Below, piece by piece: positions 52,735-64,000 of a stretch of DNA of 64,000 nt. Position 1 is the stretch's first letter; each line of letters opens with the position of its first letter. Position numbers and translations under genes: made by a program. The stretch lies in the NCBI GenBank assembly GCA_963920635.1, contig OY987298.1, positions 130,581,735-130,645,734 on the forward strand, read 5' to 3'. This DNA is from Pseudeuparius sepicola (lineage: Eukaryota; Arthropoda; Insecta; Coleoptera; Anthribidae). The notes below the pieces were generated by a model that saw only the letters and a list, made by a program, of their open reading frames with translations, searched no databases and was not told where the DNA came from.

Positions 52735-53432
52735 AGTGGGAGTTTTTTTTTATGATCAGTATGTGGATCTCGGAAACTAGCGCAGATAGAAGGAAGGTTA
52801 AAAGGGAAAATTATTGCAGTTTTGTGGGCCCAATTTAATGCGCCTTGTGGATTTTTGAAAAAAGTCATGACTTGATATTTAGAAAAAAATCGAAATTTTG
52901 GAGACTTATTCTAATCCATCTAGCTTCGTTGTTTCCGATTTTAGATAAAAAGTGTAAATACCAAAGTTGGAGTGAATTGTGTCCCCAATGCGGTTATCAC
53001 GTCCTATACTTTCCCTGGCAGCTGCCATTTCAGAGATATGACAACCTGGTGTTTTTTTAAAATGGAAACCAGTATAGCTATTTCCATTATTTTTCTGAAT
53101 AACGATATCGTTGGAAAGCTCTAAAATACCTGATTTTTTTAAACCATGGCCAACTATGGTTTCCTTTTAAAAATACACAAGTTGGGGACACAATTCCTTT
53201 CAACTTTGTTATTTACACTTTCTATCTAAAATCAGATACAACGAAGCTAAACGGATTAGATTAAATCTCCAAAATTTCGTTTTTTTCAAAATATCTAGTA
53301 ACCCATTTTTTTTTAAAAAAAATCCGCAAGACGCCTTAAAATTGGGCAAAACTGCAATTCGTTCCCCATTTAACCTTCCTTCTATCTCCACTAGTTTCCA
53401 AGATCTCCATACTGATCGTTTAAAAAAGTATT
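52735..53432. mobile_element. Fold-back element about 700 bp
   Basis: The left arm 52735-52985 (CAGTGGGAG, ATGATCAGTATG, TAGAAGGAAGGTTAAA, TTTTGGAGA, GAATTGTGTCCCC) pairs with 53186-53432 (GGGGACACAATTC, TCTCCAAAATTTCG, TTTAACCTTCCTTCTA, CATACTGATCGT). The left end has TATACAG with TA; the right end is eroded. The centre (52986-53185) is unpaired. Open frames on both strands follow the palindrome. Confidence 0.78.
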
Positions 53433-55873
53433 ATGTATTTTATAAAATAGAAGTATAGTACAATTAGTATCCCGTACTTATTTAAAAAACATCTCAAAGC
53501 ACAAGACAAGAAATTAATAGAACACACTGTAATCTCAGATCCCTCTCTAGTCAGAAAATTATACTGCTACATGTGTTAAATAATTCACTATATGAGCCGT
53601 AGCAGTTTCTAAAATATGTATTTAAAAATTTAATTTTATAAAGAGCAAACATTCCGTTGAAATATCACCAACTTAATATTCGAATATCCTAAATTCGCCA
53701 CAGAACTTCGTATATATCTTTATAAAACCACATCATATTTTCTGGAATTTCTGGGAACATTCTCTATAGCTGGCGGAAAATGGTGATGTGGGGTATATTA
53801 TAATGAACTCATCAGATCCTATTATATGCGTAGGTAGGTATGCCTAGCCAGTAGCGTCGATAAAATAGTTTTGTCTAATTTAAGTTTTTTTTATATTGCG
53901 AGATAAGTAGGTCGTGGATGCCAATTTCCTTTTTGGCGCCACCTGACTATCCAAAACTTGATGAGTCTTGATGAGCAGACCCACAAAACAAAAAAATAAA
54001 TAAATACAAATTTGCCTGTGATTAGTTGGAAATATATCTGTTTTGCAGTCTTTTCATAATTAGTGTTAATATTTGCTTCTGATTTGTTTCATTTTCAAAT
54101 AGGACATTTTTGTCGGTTGGGGTATAGCAGGCATTAGATTGACTTTTGGGAATACTAACAACGTAAAAATTTTCTAACGAAACCGATAACACATAAAAGT
54201 TTAATACCTTAAATTAAACTAATTTTATTTTGAAACGAGAGAAAGGTGTTAGTGCCTCTACGCCCTTGGAACGCCACCATACGATGTCATCTCTGCCCCA
54301 TCGCGTGCCAGACGGCAAGAGGGCGGGCTTGGTTTTGCGAATGTCATGTTTTTAAATTGAATGCTACGGGGCGCAGCATTAACACAATTTTGTCACAACG
54401 TATTTCCGCCGCGCGCCAGAAATTTATTTAGCGCCCTCCTGGATCACAAAACCAGTATATTTTAGGAGGGTCTAGCTTGAGACAGCTGGAGAAATCATGG
54501 ACACTCTTCATTAATCCAAAATGCGATGTTGAACCAAGAAATTACATTCTCTAAAAATGATATTCTAGGTATAAAAAAAAAACACAAAAAGAATTTGGAC
54601 CCTATAAAAATATATATGCTTATACAACATTTCTTTTAAGACTTTGCTAGTATCATTTGTCACTTCCGAGGCATCTTCAATATCTGCTTTAAATAGTAAA
54701 TTAAAATATCACGTATATCTAAGTAAGCATTTATTTAGAAATTGTTTTATCATTAAAACATTATTACGAAAATACTAAAAGAAAACCGTCTTTAAAATTC
54801 AACGTTTAAAAACCTGTACCTACGTCTAGAACTAAGGATTTTAGGCTAAGTTTTCTTCATAAAATCGCCCCAGTAACCTTATAGACTTTTTTTCAGTTAA
54901 TGGGTTTGTTTATTACCACATAAAAATATTGAATGGCAAAGTTAACATTCTAGTATTTTTCAATCAATCTCTATAATTCGCTATCAATAACTTAAATTAA
55001 TAATTTAATACATTTTAGAAAGTCTATACGGGTGTCCCAGAAAAGAAGACAAACCCCTTATCCGTAAAAAATGCTCCTCTTATAGAAGATACAGGGGTTA
55101 CAGTTGCATCTCAAATGTCGATTTTTGATTACATTTTTATAAATTTCAGACATATCGAGTTGATTTTAGTCAACGGTGCAAGTTATTACTATTTATAATT
55201 GAATTAACCATTTTAGAGAGAGAAGTTGGAGGATTTAAAAAAAGCCTTGTTATTTCCCAAAAACTCTAATATTGAAAAAGTGTGACCGGTTTCGTAAACC
55301 TCAATATGTTCACATCTTCAGACACTTTCAAACACTATAAGGAAAAAAAGTTTACAAAGGGAATAACCAGAACCCACGATTACTGTATGTTATATAGGTA
55401 CATTAAAGAGTGTTGTCAAACATATTAGAATATTAGTAAGACATAAGTATTAGAATATTAATAAGACTACATCAGCTACCCAAAATTCATAAGTTTGTCT
55501 TATCATTTTTAAATATTATCAAGGAAAACCATATTATGTATATGGAATATAGAAAGATCACAGGAAGGCCATAAATTTAAATTTAATTTGAGGGACCCTT
55601 TCTCTCAAGAACAACACTCAGGAGGCTGTGTGACTCATTAATTTGTAATTTCATAAATTACTTCCATCCAATTTAAATTTCATAAGTTGCTCCAGATTTT
55701 CATAACTACATAACAACCCATCGTTGGTTTCTGTCTGTAATACTTTAAAATTATTTGCGAAGTGCGTATTACTTACGTCTTGTCTCTAGAATGTGTTTAG
55801 CAGACAAGGATTGAATGTTATTAGTTCTCACACATCGTTTATGTTCTTTAGGTTTCTTTTTGTTTTTCATATA
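53433..55873. other. No gene recognised; one transposon-end word and a short duplication
   Basis: Unassigned AT-rich DNA. TATACGGGTGTCCCAGAAAAG at 55025 looks like a DNA-transposon end. At 55424-55467 a 24-bp unit (ATTAGAATATTAGTAAGACA) is duplicated. GC-richer around 54246-54430 without a gene. Confidence 0.4.
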
Positions 55874-56350
55874 CAGTATGCCCGCCAAAAAGTTGGAACC
55901 ATATGGGATTTTCTTATTTTCGGGCTAAGATGAAACTACTCTGAGGCGATCATCTCTGCTTCCAAAAAGATTCGAAATGAGATCATTAAACGCCGTGACA
56001 TCATTTGACATACCAGTCAAAAATGACATTGAATTAAATAAATGGCCAAAATACGCTTTATTTGTGATTTTAACGAAAGATTTGAAAGAGTTGCTTGGAA
56101 TTTTATTATATACTCCTATATGTGCAAATTTTCAGACAAAAATTCTGACTTATAAATTTTTGATTTTTTGAAAAAATAAATAAAACTAATACATTTTATT
56201 TATTTTCGTGTGCCATATTTGACATTAGAATTGTTTGCCTATCATCCAAAGGTGATATTTTTTAATTATGGACCCTTTTTGGGTCGTAATCGGCCAGTTT
56301 CAAGAAAAACTCAACTAACAAGGTGCAATCACCCATACAGTATCTACAGT
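55874..56350. mobile_element. Possible mariner-derived MITE
   Basis: CAGTATGCCCGCCAAAAAGT at 55874, preceded by TA, resembles the mariner terminus CAGTATGTCCACGG at 8841. A convincing right end was not found (ATACAGTATCTACAG at 56336 is the nearest candidate). Confidence 0.35.
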
Positions 56351-58543
56351 AATAACTATTTTTTTTTTGTAAAGTAGTTGTTATTTAAAATAATATTTGT
56401 CTTAAAAATCCATAAATACACCTGCCAAAAAAGGTGACAACGGGGATCCCATGGCTAAACCATCCTTCTGACCTTCCCGGTTAAATCCCGGTAAGTAAAA
56501 AAGTGCTATTTTCTAATTCAATCCTTAATTCAAAATTTAAAGTAGATCGTTGGTCTGTCAAAATTTTCTTTAAAATGTAAATTGAAAGACCCCGTATTAT
56601 TTATTATATTGTATTATTATATACTGTATTATATAGTACATATAAGATATACTATAGTATATATATTATATTGAGTAGAAATATATTTAGAAATCGTATC
56701 ATCATTAAGACATAATTGCATTTTTCCTTGTAGGGTTCCTAATTGCATTTTAATACTGATTTAACAATTTAAATATTCATGTTCCCTAGTACCTACTAAA
56801 TTGAGGCATTATCAACCCCTTCCCAATCTCAAAATGAATTTATCATGATTCATTAATATTCAGAGTGATGTATCATGCAACCTTCTTTCTAAATTACCAT
56901 TTTTCCAATAATTTGAGAAACTACCCTTTCCCGTCTGTCTCGATTAGTTAAAAATGAAACGAATAGCAGGGTACTAATTGTTGTTCGCAGCGTATGAACT
57001 TTTTTTGTCAGTTAACACGTTTGTTCATAGAGGATGTTACGAAAAATTAGGTCAAACCATTGACAGATTATATACTTTTGTATATAATGTAGAAGTTGCT
57101 ATATAAATAACTATTAGTAAAAAACGATACATCCCAGTGCCATAATACTAAAATACTTTTTTTGTAGAAAACTATAAAATTTTAAATTTTGTTATCAATA
57201 TTGAACATATAATCACATAACAATCATGTTTATATGAAATTTTCTTACATGTAAAAACACACTTCTTTTGTAATTTTGGCAAAAAAAATTCAAAGAATAA
57301 ACGAAACAAAAGATGTTTGTTGAACACTTTCATCTTCCAACTTTTTTCTGCGTTCGCCTATATGATTCACTTAAATAATTTTTTAGATCAAGCCTTTATT
57401 TTCTCTAACTTCATTTTTAGTGTTGTAAAAATTTTTTAAGATCGGGTTTACATGATATTTTTATTGTAACTTTTGTTTATGTATTTTGAAATATAAAGCT
57501 CAAATTGCTACCTACGTTTTTCTACTAAATACAATTTTGTAGGCAATTTGCCTAACCTAATTCGTGTAAGTTTATTCAGTTATAAACGTAGGCAGAAAGT
57601 AACTGGGAGAGGGTACATTTTTGCAAAACTCCAAATCATAAAAAAAAAACATAAAGCAGTTAGGGGGGGCAAAGGATACATCACCCCATTTAGTTCAGTT
57701 TCTTCTTCGAATTTACACAGAAAAATTTATTAAGTAGTTATCTTCAAAAACAAAAGCTTTCGTATTTTAAAATTTAACTTTAACACTTTGTATTTTGAAA
57801 TAGAGGCTTCTAATCTAATGGCATTATTATTAAAAAATATGTGGGCAGTGGATTTTCCTACTTTTTTTGTAAAACTGTATTATTATCTAATATTATAGAT
57901 AGATAAATAATAATAGAAAAGCTAACTTAAAGTTAACCCCCGTTTTTCAGACAGTCGCTATCAAAATTTGGACCAAAAAACTTAAATTGTAAAAGAAATA
58001 TCAACAAATTTTCAATTTCTGCTGAATCGTAAGTTGTTATCATATATGTTGCAAGATATACTCAGCGTCATTAATATTAGTTAGGTGTGTGTATATGAAA
58101 GTTTGGAAGTTCACTTTATGTTAATTACACCTACATCGCCAAAGAGGCATCCAGATTAATGGATTAGGTCCGAGGTCTCTATCCGAGTTCACCAGACTCA
58201 GCCAATATGTGTATTATAGGGCGCTATAATAAGGGTTATTAGTTTACGCCCTGCTGTTTGCGCATATAATTAATAGGCATATTTAGAGAGGATAGTGGAG
58301 ATGTGGTGGTGGCTTAAATTGGGAACCTACTCAATAGAGTCACAATAGAGTAGATGTAGGGAACGCAATCTTGGATTAAATAAGAATCACACTGTGTACT
58401 TAAAGGTTAGCCACTCACATCCTGTTTACTGTTTGGTAAATTTTGCGCGATTGCCACGTGTACACTAAGTTATACTATTATACATTTTTATTTCAATAAT
58501 AAAAATTTACATTTTCAATGTGTCTAAATTTACCTACGTTATA
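56351..58543. other. No gene recognised; AT-rich microsatellite-like patches
   Basis: A TATA/ATTA-rich patch lies at 56598-56690 and a small palindrome (TTATTATCTA...TAGATAGATAAATAATAA) at 57890-57918. 58120-58270 is GC-richer and contains TTAATGGATTAGG and ATAATTAATAGG, homeodomain-site-like words. No coding feature. Confidence 0.4.
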
Positions 58544-59740
58544 CAGGGTGCGAACACCCCCGTAAAATTTATATTCTCCATCCGATTTTAGCCGCGTTTT
58601 TTTCTAAAAATAGGCCACAAGAAACTCTACGTTGGTGCAAAATTTCAGGTGTTAATGTCAATTTTCAAGGCCTACTACAAATTTTTTTTCTAGTAAAAAA
58701 TGACGAAAACCATTTAGCGATTTTTTTATTTAAAATCTGACACCCCAGCGTTAATCAGAACAACCTAAAACCCCCGTATACCAAATTTGAACAAAAAATA
58801 TAGAGGGAGCTCCATTCTGCAGGTTGTGAAAGTTGAGCAAAATAGGAATTTTAAACTCATCTGGCGAGTCAATGTGCCATGGAATTACTTCGAAACAGTT
58901 GGATGATGAAAAGGACCACTCACAGTGTCGATGTGCAAAGATCCAATAAAATATAGCAACTCGAAATGCTCAATTTTTTAAACTTTATACAGGTCAAAAA
59001 TCGAGTATATCAAAACCACCCCAAACATTACAAACGAACTAAGTCTAAAAAATACAAAAGCCTGCCAGTCAGTAAGTCGATATGAGTTAAGGTGGCTGGT
59101 GTGCCATAACAGGAAATGCACAGAAAATGTATCATCTTAGACAGTGACTTTATTGATAAAGGTCCAACAATTTGAATTTTTATTTCTTGGTTGGATGATG
59201 TAAAGAAATAAATTGCTTTTGTATTTATTCATATTTATTCAATGATTCCAGAGCACTCCTGACCAATATAAAGTTTAATAAAAATTCAGCATTTTGACAT
59301 CGCCCAGAGAAAAAGACCCTGTACATTTTTGTATTGAATATTTGCACACCAACACTTTGAGTAGTCCTGTTGATCATTCATCTGTTTTGACGGGATTCCA
59401 TGGCACACTTGACTCTCCAGATGCCTTTAAAATTCCTATTTTGCTCAATTTTGACATCCTGCAGAATGGAATTCCCTGTATATTTTTTGTTCAAATTTGG
59501 TATGGGGTTGTTCTGATTAAAGCTGTGGTGTCAGATTTTAAATAAAAAAATCGCTAAATGGTTTTCGTCATTCTTTACTAGAAAAAAATTTACAGTAGGC
59601 CTTGAAAATTGACATTAAGACCTGGAATTTTGCACCAACGTAGAGTTTTTTGTGGCCTATTTTTAGAAAAAAACGCCGCTAAAATCGGATGGAGAATACA
59701 AATTTTACGGAGGTGTTCACACTTAAGATGAAACACCCTG
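58544..59740. mobile_element. Fold-back family FB1, complete 1,197-bp copy
   Basis: CAGGGTGCGAACACCCC at 58544 and AAACACCCTG ending at 59740, with TA at 58542-58543 and 59741-59742. Reverse-complement pairing runs nearly to the centre at about 59145: CATCCGATTTTAGC, GTGCAAAATTTCAGG, AGGCCTACT, TTTTCGTCATT, ACCAAATTTGAACAAAAAAT, CCATTCTGCAGG, CATCTGG and AAACTTTATA all have partners in the other half. No transposase; probably moved by a mariner/Tc1 enzyme. Another copy lies at 3662-4386 and a lone arm at 61081-61265. Confidence 0.92.
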
Positions 59741-59742
59741 TA

Positions 59743-61080
59743 TAATATTATTGTACGGACTTTCCGTTTTACACATAATATAATAATAGTTGAAATTTGT
59801 AAAATATTGATTTTCTCGGGCGATCGCACTATCTGGCAACACAGCATTCTTAGATTCGAAGTTATATATTGTTTCCTAATAAGTACGAATTAAGTGAGTA
59901 CAAACGTTTTAACTCTTAAACAGTTTGTAGTTGGTAATTATTATAATAATTCTGAACAATGAGCCAGTCCGTGCAGCTGTGTAAATATTTATTACTGTAC
60001 CTATAATATGTGTCTGTATGAAGATATGCGATGCATACTTTTTTACTTACTTTAACTTTTTTATTTACTAATTACTTACTTTATAATAATAGACACCATA
60101 CCTATGCATCAGAATCATTTTGTGGACTGCCTATATTACGTGTATTGTTTCTGAGTGACATCGTGGTCGATTAAAGGCTATGTTGCAAGAATGTCTTTGT
60201 AGAATGACACCACAGAAGGCCGCCGATGATCGCTACGAAAAATATAGATTCGCGGATTTTATTTTTGGTGCGATTTTATGAGACCATTCTTTAATTAAAA
60301 AATTTAAATTAAACAGCCTGTTGCCCCGCGGAGGGCCAACCCGGAGCGAACGTTTACTGGGATGAAAGCTCTTGCTTCTAATTAAGATGGATTTAGGATC
60401 GGTCGATCGATAGCCTATATTATGCTAGGCATGCAACAACAAAAAACTCGAATTATTAAACGCTCCTCTCTTGGCCATCAAGTTTTCTTTTTTCAATACT
60501 TGGGAAAAAAAAAGTTCTGAAATTAAAATAGTCTGTTCACAAATATATTTTGGAAAAAACATCAGGGGGCATGTTTGTTTACCTAAAGTAAATCTCGTAC
60601 TAGAAATTTGGTTATGATGTCATCTATAATTCACAAAGTATAAACAAAATTGTAGTGTAGTCTATAGATAATTGCAAATTTCTTTAGAAAATAACAATAA
60701 TTATAAAAAATAGATACTGCCATAAAGTAAATATTGATAATTTATGAATCTTACAGGAAACAGTAGTTATTAAAAACATTTCGCCAGTTAAGTATAGAGA
60801 ATTCCAAATTTAGTAGCTGATTTAAAATACATGGAGCTACAAATTATACATATTATATTTAATTTGAAATAGCTACTTATAAAAAATCGTATTAAACTGT
60901 CAAAATGTTTTGAAATACAGTTTTTGTGTTTAAAAAAGTAGAAATAAAAGTTGGCGGCAATTCTACGAAAAATAAAATTTACTAATATTTACTAATTAAT
61001 TTTATTAATTGTTATTTTTCAACGAAATTTAGTACAAACTCATTTCATACGGTTCGGAATCCGATGACGTAGGTAGTCAG
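59743..61080. other. No gene recognised; one GC-richer patch
   Basis: 60310-60420 (GCCTGTTGCCCCGCGGAGGGCC, CTAATTAAGATGG, GGTCGATCGATAG) stands out in composition. The rest is AT-rich and unassigned. Confidence 0.4.
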
Positions 61081-61265
61081 TTTTGAGATAAAAAAGTCGC
61101 TACATGATTGTCGTCATTTTTTACTAGAAAAAATCGTAGTAGGCCTTGAAAATTGATATTAAGTCCTGAAATTTTGCACCTAAGTAAAAAAGAGTTGCGA
61201 TTATTTAAAAAAAAAATCGGGTGAAAAATAAAAATTATACGGAGATGCTTCATTTTGTCACCTTG
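61081..61265. mobile_element. Solo right arm of family FB1
   Basis: Matches 59536-59740: AAAAAGTCGCTAC, GTCGTCATTTTTTACTAGAA, TAGTAGGCCTTGAAAATTGA, CTGAAATTTTGCACC, AAAAATCGGGTGAAAAATA-like and a terminal CACCTTGTATA. Confidence 0.82.
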
Positions 61266-61552
61266 TATACCTATCGACAACTACTGTAATTAATTTAACT
61301 GAACATTCAAAGCGTTTTGTCAAGTTTTGAAAATTTAAAAATATAAATCGGGCTTACGCAAGGGATAGGTAGTGCTTGTGATATATCAATAAAATTGAAA
61401 ATGCATAAAATAGATAATTTTTGACGCCATGGCCTACTCTAATTGAGTTACTTTTTGAAGTAGTACCAAACCTCGGTATTTTTCCATATTCTGATAGACT
61501 ATGTAGAAAGAAATCTGTTTTGCCCACAGATTTCATTAAGAAACTTTTCCGT

Positions 61553-61740
61553 TAACTATTGAAATTGTATAACAGTTACAAGCCGAAGGAGTTTCGTCAG
61601 TTTTAGGATTTTTCAAAAATATCTCGGAAATTATGGCATGGGCATCGAATGTGTTTTTACACAAAGCTAGCCCATCAAAAGCGCAATAATTTTTTTGTTT
61701 CAAATAAAGTACTCCGAAAAATGCATACACAGTGATACAA
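61553..61740. repeat. Fragment shared with 12026-12170
   Basis: ACAGTTACAAGCCGAAGGAG, TTTCAAAAATATCTCGGAAA and ATGGCATGGGCATCGAATGT align with the MITE fragment at 12046-12130. Confidence 0.5.
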
Positions 61741-63128
61741 TTTGATAAAAGTAAAACACTAAAAGTGGTCACATTAAGTCTACACGGATTCTGGTTAAAT
61801 TACCACTTTCGGTTTGGTACAATTTGAATTTTTACACTAAATGTACACGCCTATATTGTAATATTTGCCATTTTTACCGTGTTTAATAAACATGTGGCAA
61901 AACTTCAAGGGGAAATTCCCTGGTTTATTTTAAGTATATTTTTGTCCCGTTTACGATTTTTGGGCAGCATCTTTGCTTCGGCGATACATCGGGATGGACG
62001 TTTTTCGCAAGACAAAAGTTGGTAGCTAACATTCAAAATATTGTTATCGTCGAAAAACATTTATTGACCTGTATCTTCAAAACAATAGCGTCTTTCCTAA
62101 AATCCTCAAAAGATAAAATATTCTTAAAATATCCCAGTGAATAACCCCTTGTCACCTATCCCCCTGTCTACAATAAAAAATCGAAAAGAACTAGTACACC
62201 TCGAATTACACCTACTATGTTGTAGAATGTGCTTATTGGGCTACATACTGCTTCTTCTGGTATGTACCTACAATATACATAAATTCTTTAACCTTGGAGT
62301 CACTATAGTGTGTTAGGATTGTTATAGAAAGTCACTTATAGTCTAATGATTTATTTATTTATTTAACAATTTTTTAAAAATATAAGGCAATCACTCAATA
62401 CAGGACTAAAATTTGAAGTGTTAAAGTTTTGTTATTTAGTTTTATTAGGTAATGGTTAATCACTGGATCTGTAAAAATCGGAAAATAGCGAATAATCTTT
62501 TTTAGTTATTGCTTACTTTATAGTCAGCACATCCGAATAAACACCCAGAGGCGTCACACAACGGATATCTAATAATACGTTTCATTTAAATTTTATTAGA
62601 ACTATAATTTTCTTTCTGATGTGCAGGGAGAACATGACACGCAGAAATCCAACTAGGGATTGAGTGAGGACGGACATAGTCCTAACATATTTAAAAGACA
62701 CGAACGGTGTAAATTGAACACGAGCGGTGTTAAAAATTACGAGAGGTGTAAAAAAAGCATCCATGATTAGCACTAAAATTAAACTTTAAGATACGTGCTT
62801 TTAGAAATATTTTATGCTTTACATGGGCATATTTTTATTGTGTCTTTGTTTTACAAGATATTTCTAAGTAGCCATCCGTCAATAGACAAAAATAAACAAA
62901 ATGTGCTAGATTTTGGCAGGCCTTTTAGAATAAATTAAGTTGACTAGCGGAATTCCGTACACAGATAATCAGCGGATGGTTACAACCATAGTAAAAATTA
63001 ATTTTCTCTAAACGAGTATGGTTTCACTTTAGGTAAATTCTCATTGTATTTCGTGCATTGGTCTCACTGTGCATATCCCAGGCTGTTGTTATGGGCGACT
63101 TTCGGCTTCAGAGACCAGATCACTACTA
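61741..63128. other. No gene recognised; imperfect 21-bp triplicate
   Basis: At 62699-62758 the word CACGAACGGTGTAAA appears three times with changes (CACGAACGGTGT, CACGAGCGGTGT, ACGAGAGGTGT), period about 20 to 22 bp. Otherwise unassigned. Confidence 0.45.
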
Positions 63129-63868
63129 GCCTTCCGTCTCGGGGAACATTCGTCCCGAGGTCAGCCAAAAGTACGACGCTAACTTGTCGACATGTTCCTG
63201 GTTAACCTCATTAGGATGCCTCCCGTGCAGCGACTTCCCCAACTACCTCTGTAGTTTATCGTTGTCGGTTCGGTGGTGATTTTGACGCTCGTGTTCCGTC
63301 AGACGTAGCGGTGTTGAGACGTCTGCTCCGCATATAGCCCTATGTAGTGTGGAGCTGTTGGCCTGCCTGTAGAAATAATTACGCAGATTTAATATTTGTT
63401 GGTCCAATTGCTTGATGAGATCTGCCAATCCTCTTCCTCCTAGTTGACGTGGCAGAGTTGTTCTTTCTACGGCGCTACGGGGATGATGTTTATGAGCTTT
63501 TGTCAGTAGTGTCCTAACTTTTCGTTGCAGGTTGTTGATGTCCGTGTGGGTCCAATTCACTATTCCGAACGAATAGCTGAGTACAGAGCACGCATACGTG
63601 TTCAGGGCCTTAAACAAATTCCTGCTGTTAAGATCAGTTCGCACTACTTGTCTTATTCTCTTGATGAATTCATTCGTTAAATCAGTCTTCATTGTTCGAT
63701 GGTCTATCCTTTGAGCTTGTTTCATCCCGAGATACTTGTATGTATCTCCCATGCTCCTTGCTTCGATCTCCTGGCCGTCCTGCATCTCGTGTGCGCTTTG
63801 TTCGAGCTTTCCCCGGATGATATTAAGGGTGAGGCACTTGTCCAGTCCAAACAGCATTCCGATGTCCC
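63129..63868 (-). mobile_element. Dong/R4-like LINE, copy D, truncated at both ends
   Basis: On the - strand it starts in the reverse transcriptase after YMDD (RDIGMLFGLDK) and ends at 63129, where the sequence leaves the family in the middle of the segment before the CCHC finger (FPETEG in the other copies). Loss of the 3' end is not expected from the copying mechanism, so a later deletion or rearrangement removed it. Confidence 0.9.
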
Positions 63869-63938
63869 TATTATTATTATTATTATTATTTCGACTTAGC
63901 CAAAAGGCATTCGCACTCCCTCTACGGGGAACATTCAC
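63243..63938 (-). pseudogene. Copy D RT fragment fused to the 3' UTR of copy E
   Basis: A 231-codon frame starts MNVPRRGSANAFWLSR in the 3' UTR of copy E, crosses (TAA)n as seven Asn codons and enters copy D. It contains the RT thumb/linker region (GDTYKYLGMKQAQRIDHRTM, RTTLPRQLGGRGLADL). A TAG replaces the Trp codon of the LQRWLGK segment and ends the frame, although recognisable sequence continues to 63129. Not functional. Confidence 0.85.
63869..63890. repeat. (TTA)n spacer between copies D and E
   Basis: Seven triplets; same junction type as at 40051, 43856 and 47508. Confidence 0.92.
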
Positions 63939-64000
63939 TCAGATCCCGGGCATCCCGGATACCAAAAGGATCTGGCTCGGACGAGACCCTTGCCATGTTA
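63891..64000 (-). mobile_element. Dong/R4-like LINE, copy E, 3' UTR only in window
   Basis: TCGACTTAGCCAAAAGGCAT and the following 90 bp are the 3' UTR seen at 43870, 40061 and 39416. The element continues past the window end. Confidence 0.9.

Noticed and set aside
54246..54431. 61-codon frame with several Cys as a secreted peptide
   Set aside because: No signal peptide, and the cysteines do not form a known spacing; adjacent DNA is unremarkable.

Overview
The window is nuclear DNA from an insect-like animal with a large, repeat-rich, AT-rich genome. Evidence for this: two unrelated non-LTR retrotransposons, decayed LTR elements of Gypsy-like and BEL/Pao type, a mariner-type DNA transposon, many fold-back elements with TA target duplications, frequent GTAGGTA/TACCTAC words, and no bacterial-style gene packing. 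The sequence alone does not fix the order of insect. No host gene could be recognised with confidence; three short candidate host exons or coding fragments are listed at low confidence. The window reads as intergenic or long-intron DNA built from nested insertions.

Layout. 1-1444: unrecognised AT-rich DNA with a poly-G tract. 1445-4501: a stack of nested palindromic DNA elements plus the 3' end of a LINE reverse transcriptase. 6308-7147: two fold-back hairpins. 8841-10814: a mariner-family element with 432-bp terminal inverted repeats and a decayed transposase. 11594-17457: MITE pieces, a broken Gypsy-like LTR element (gag, protease, start of pol) between 75-bp direct repeats, a tandem repeat rich in AAGATGGCGG words, a 430-bp fold-back and a GC-rich hairpin. 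18394-30830: mostly unassigned, but it carries four diverged same-strand copies of a GC-richer block around a shared ATGCAAATCGATC-like core. It also holds a decayed BEL/Pao element with a 540-bp array of a 7-bp repeat (about 77 copies) inside it, and an 1.1-kb fold-back. 35171-39415: a nearly complete APE-type (CR1/Jockey-like) LINE on the + strand, broken by frameshifts, ending in a (TAT)n tail.

39416-47507 is the clearest region: three head-to-tail copies, on the - strand, of an R4/Dong-like non-LTR retrotransposon with a restriction-like endonuclease. Two copies have intact ORFs of about 1,200 codons. Every copy is separated from the next by a (TAA)n microsatellite, and the array starts at the (TAT)n tail of the LINE. 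A fourth truncated copy and the 3' end of a fifth lie at 63129-64000, again joined through (TAA)n. Between are large fold-back elements (47548-48057, 49897-51372, 52735-53432, 58544-59740, 61081-61265).

How the parts work together: the Dong-like element appears to use (TAA)n as its landing site, so the 3' tails of LINEs and of its own earlier copies become targets, which builds arrays. The fold-back elements have no protein of their own; their TA duplications and CAG/CAC ends are what mariner/Tc1-type transposases use, so they were probably moved in trans.
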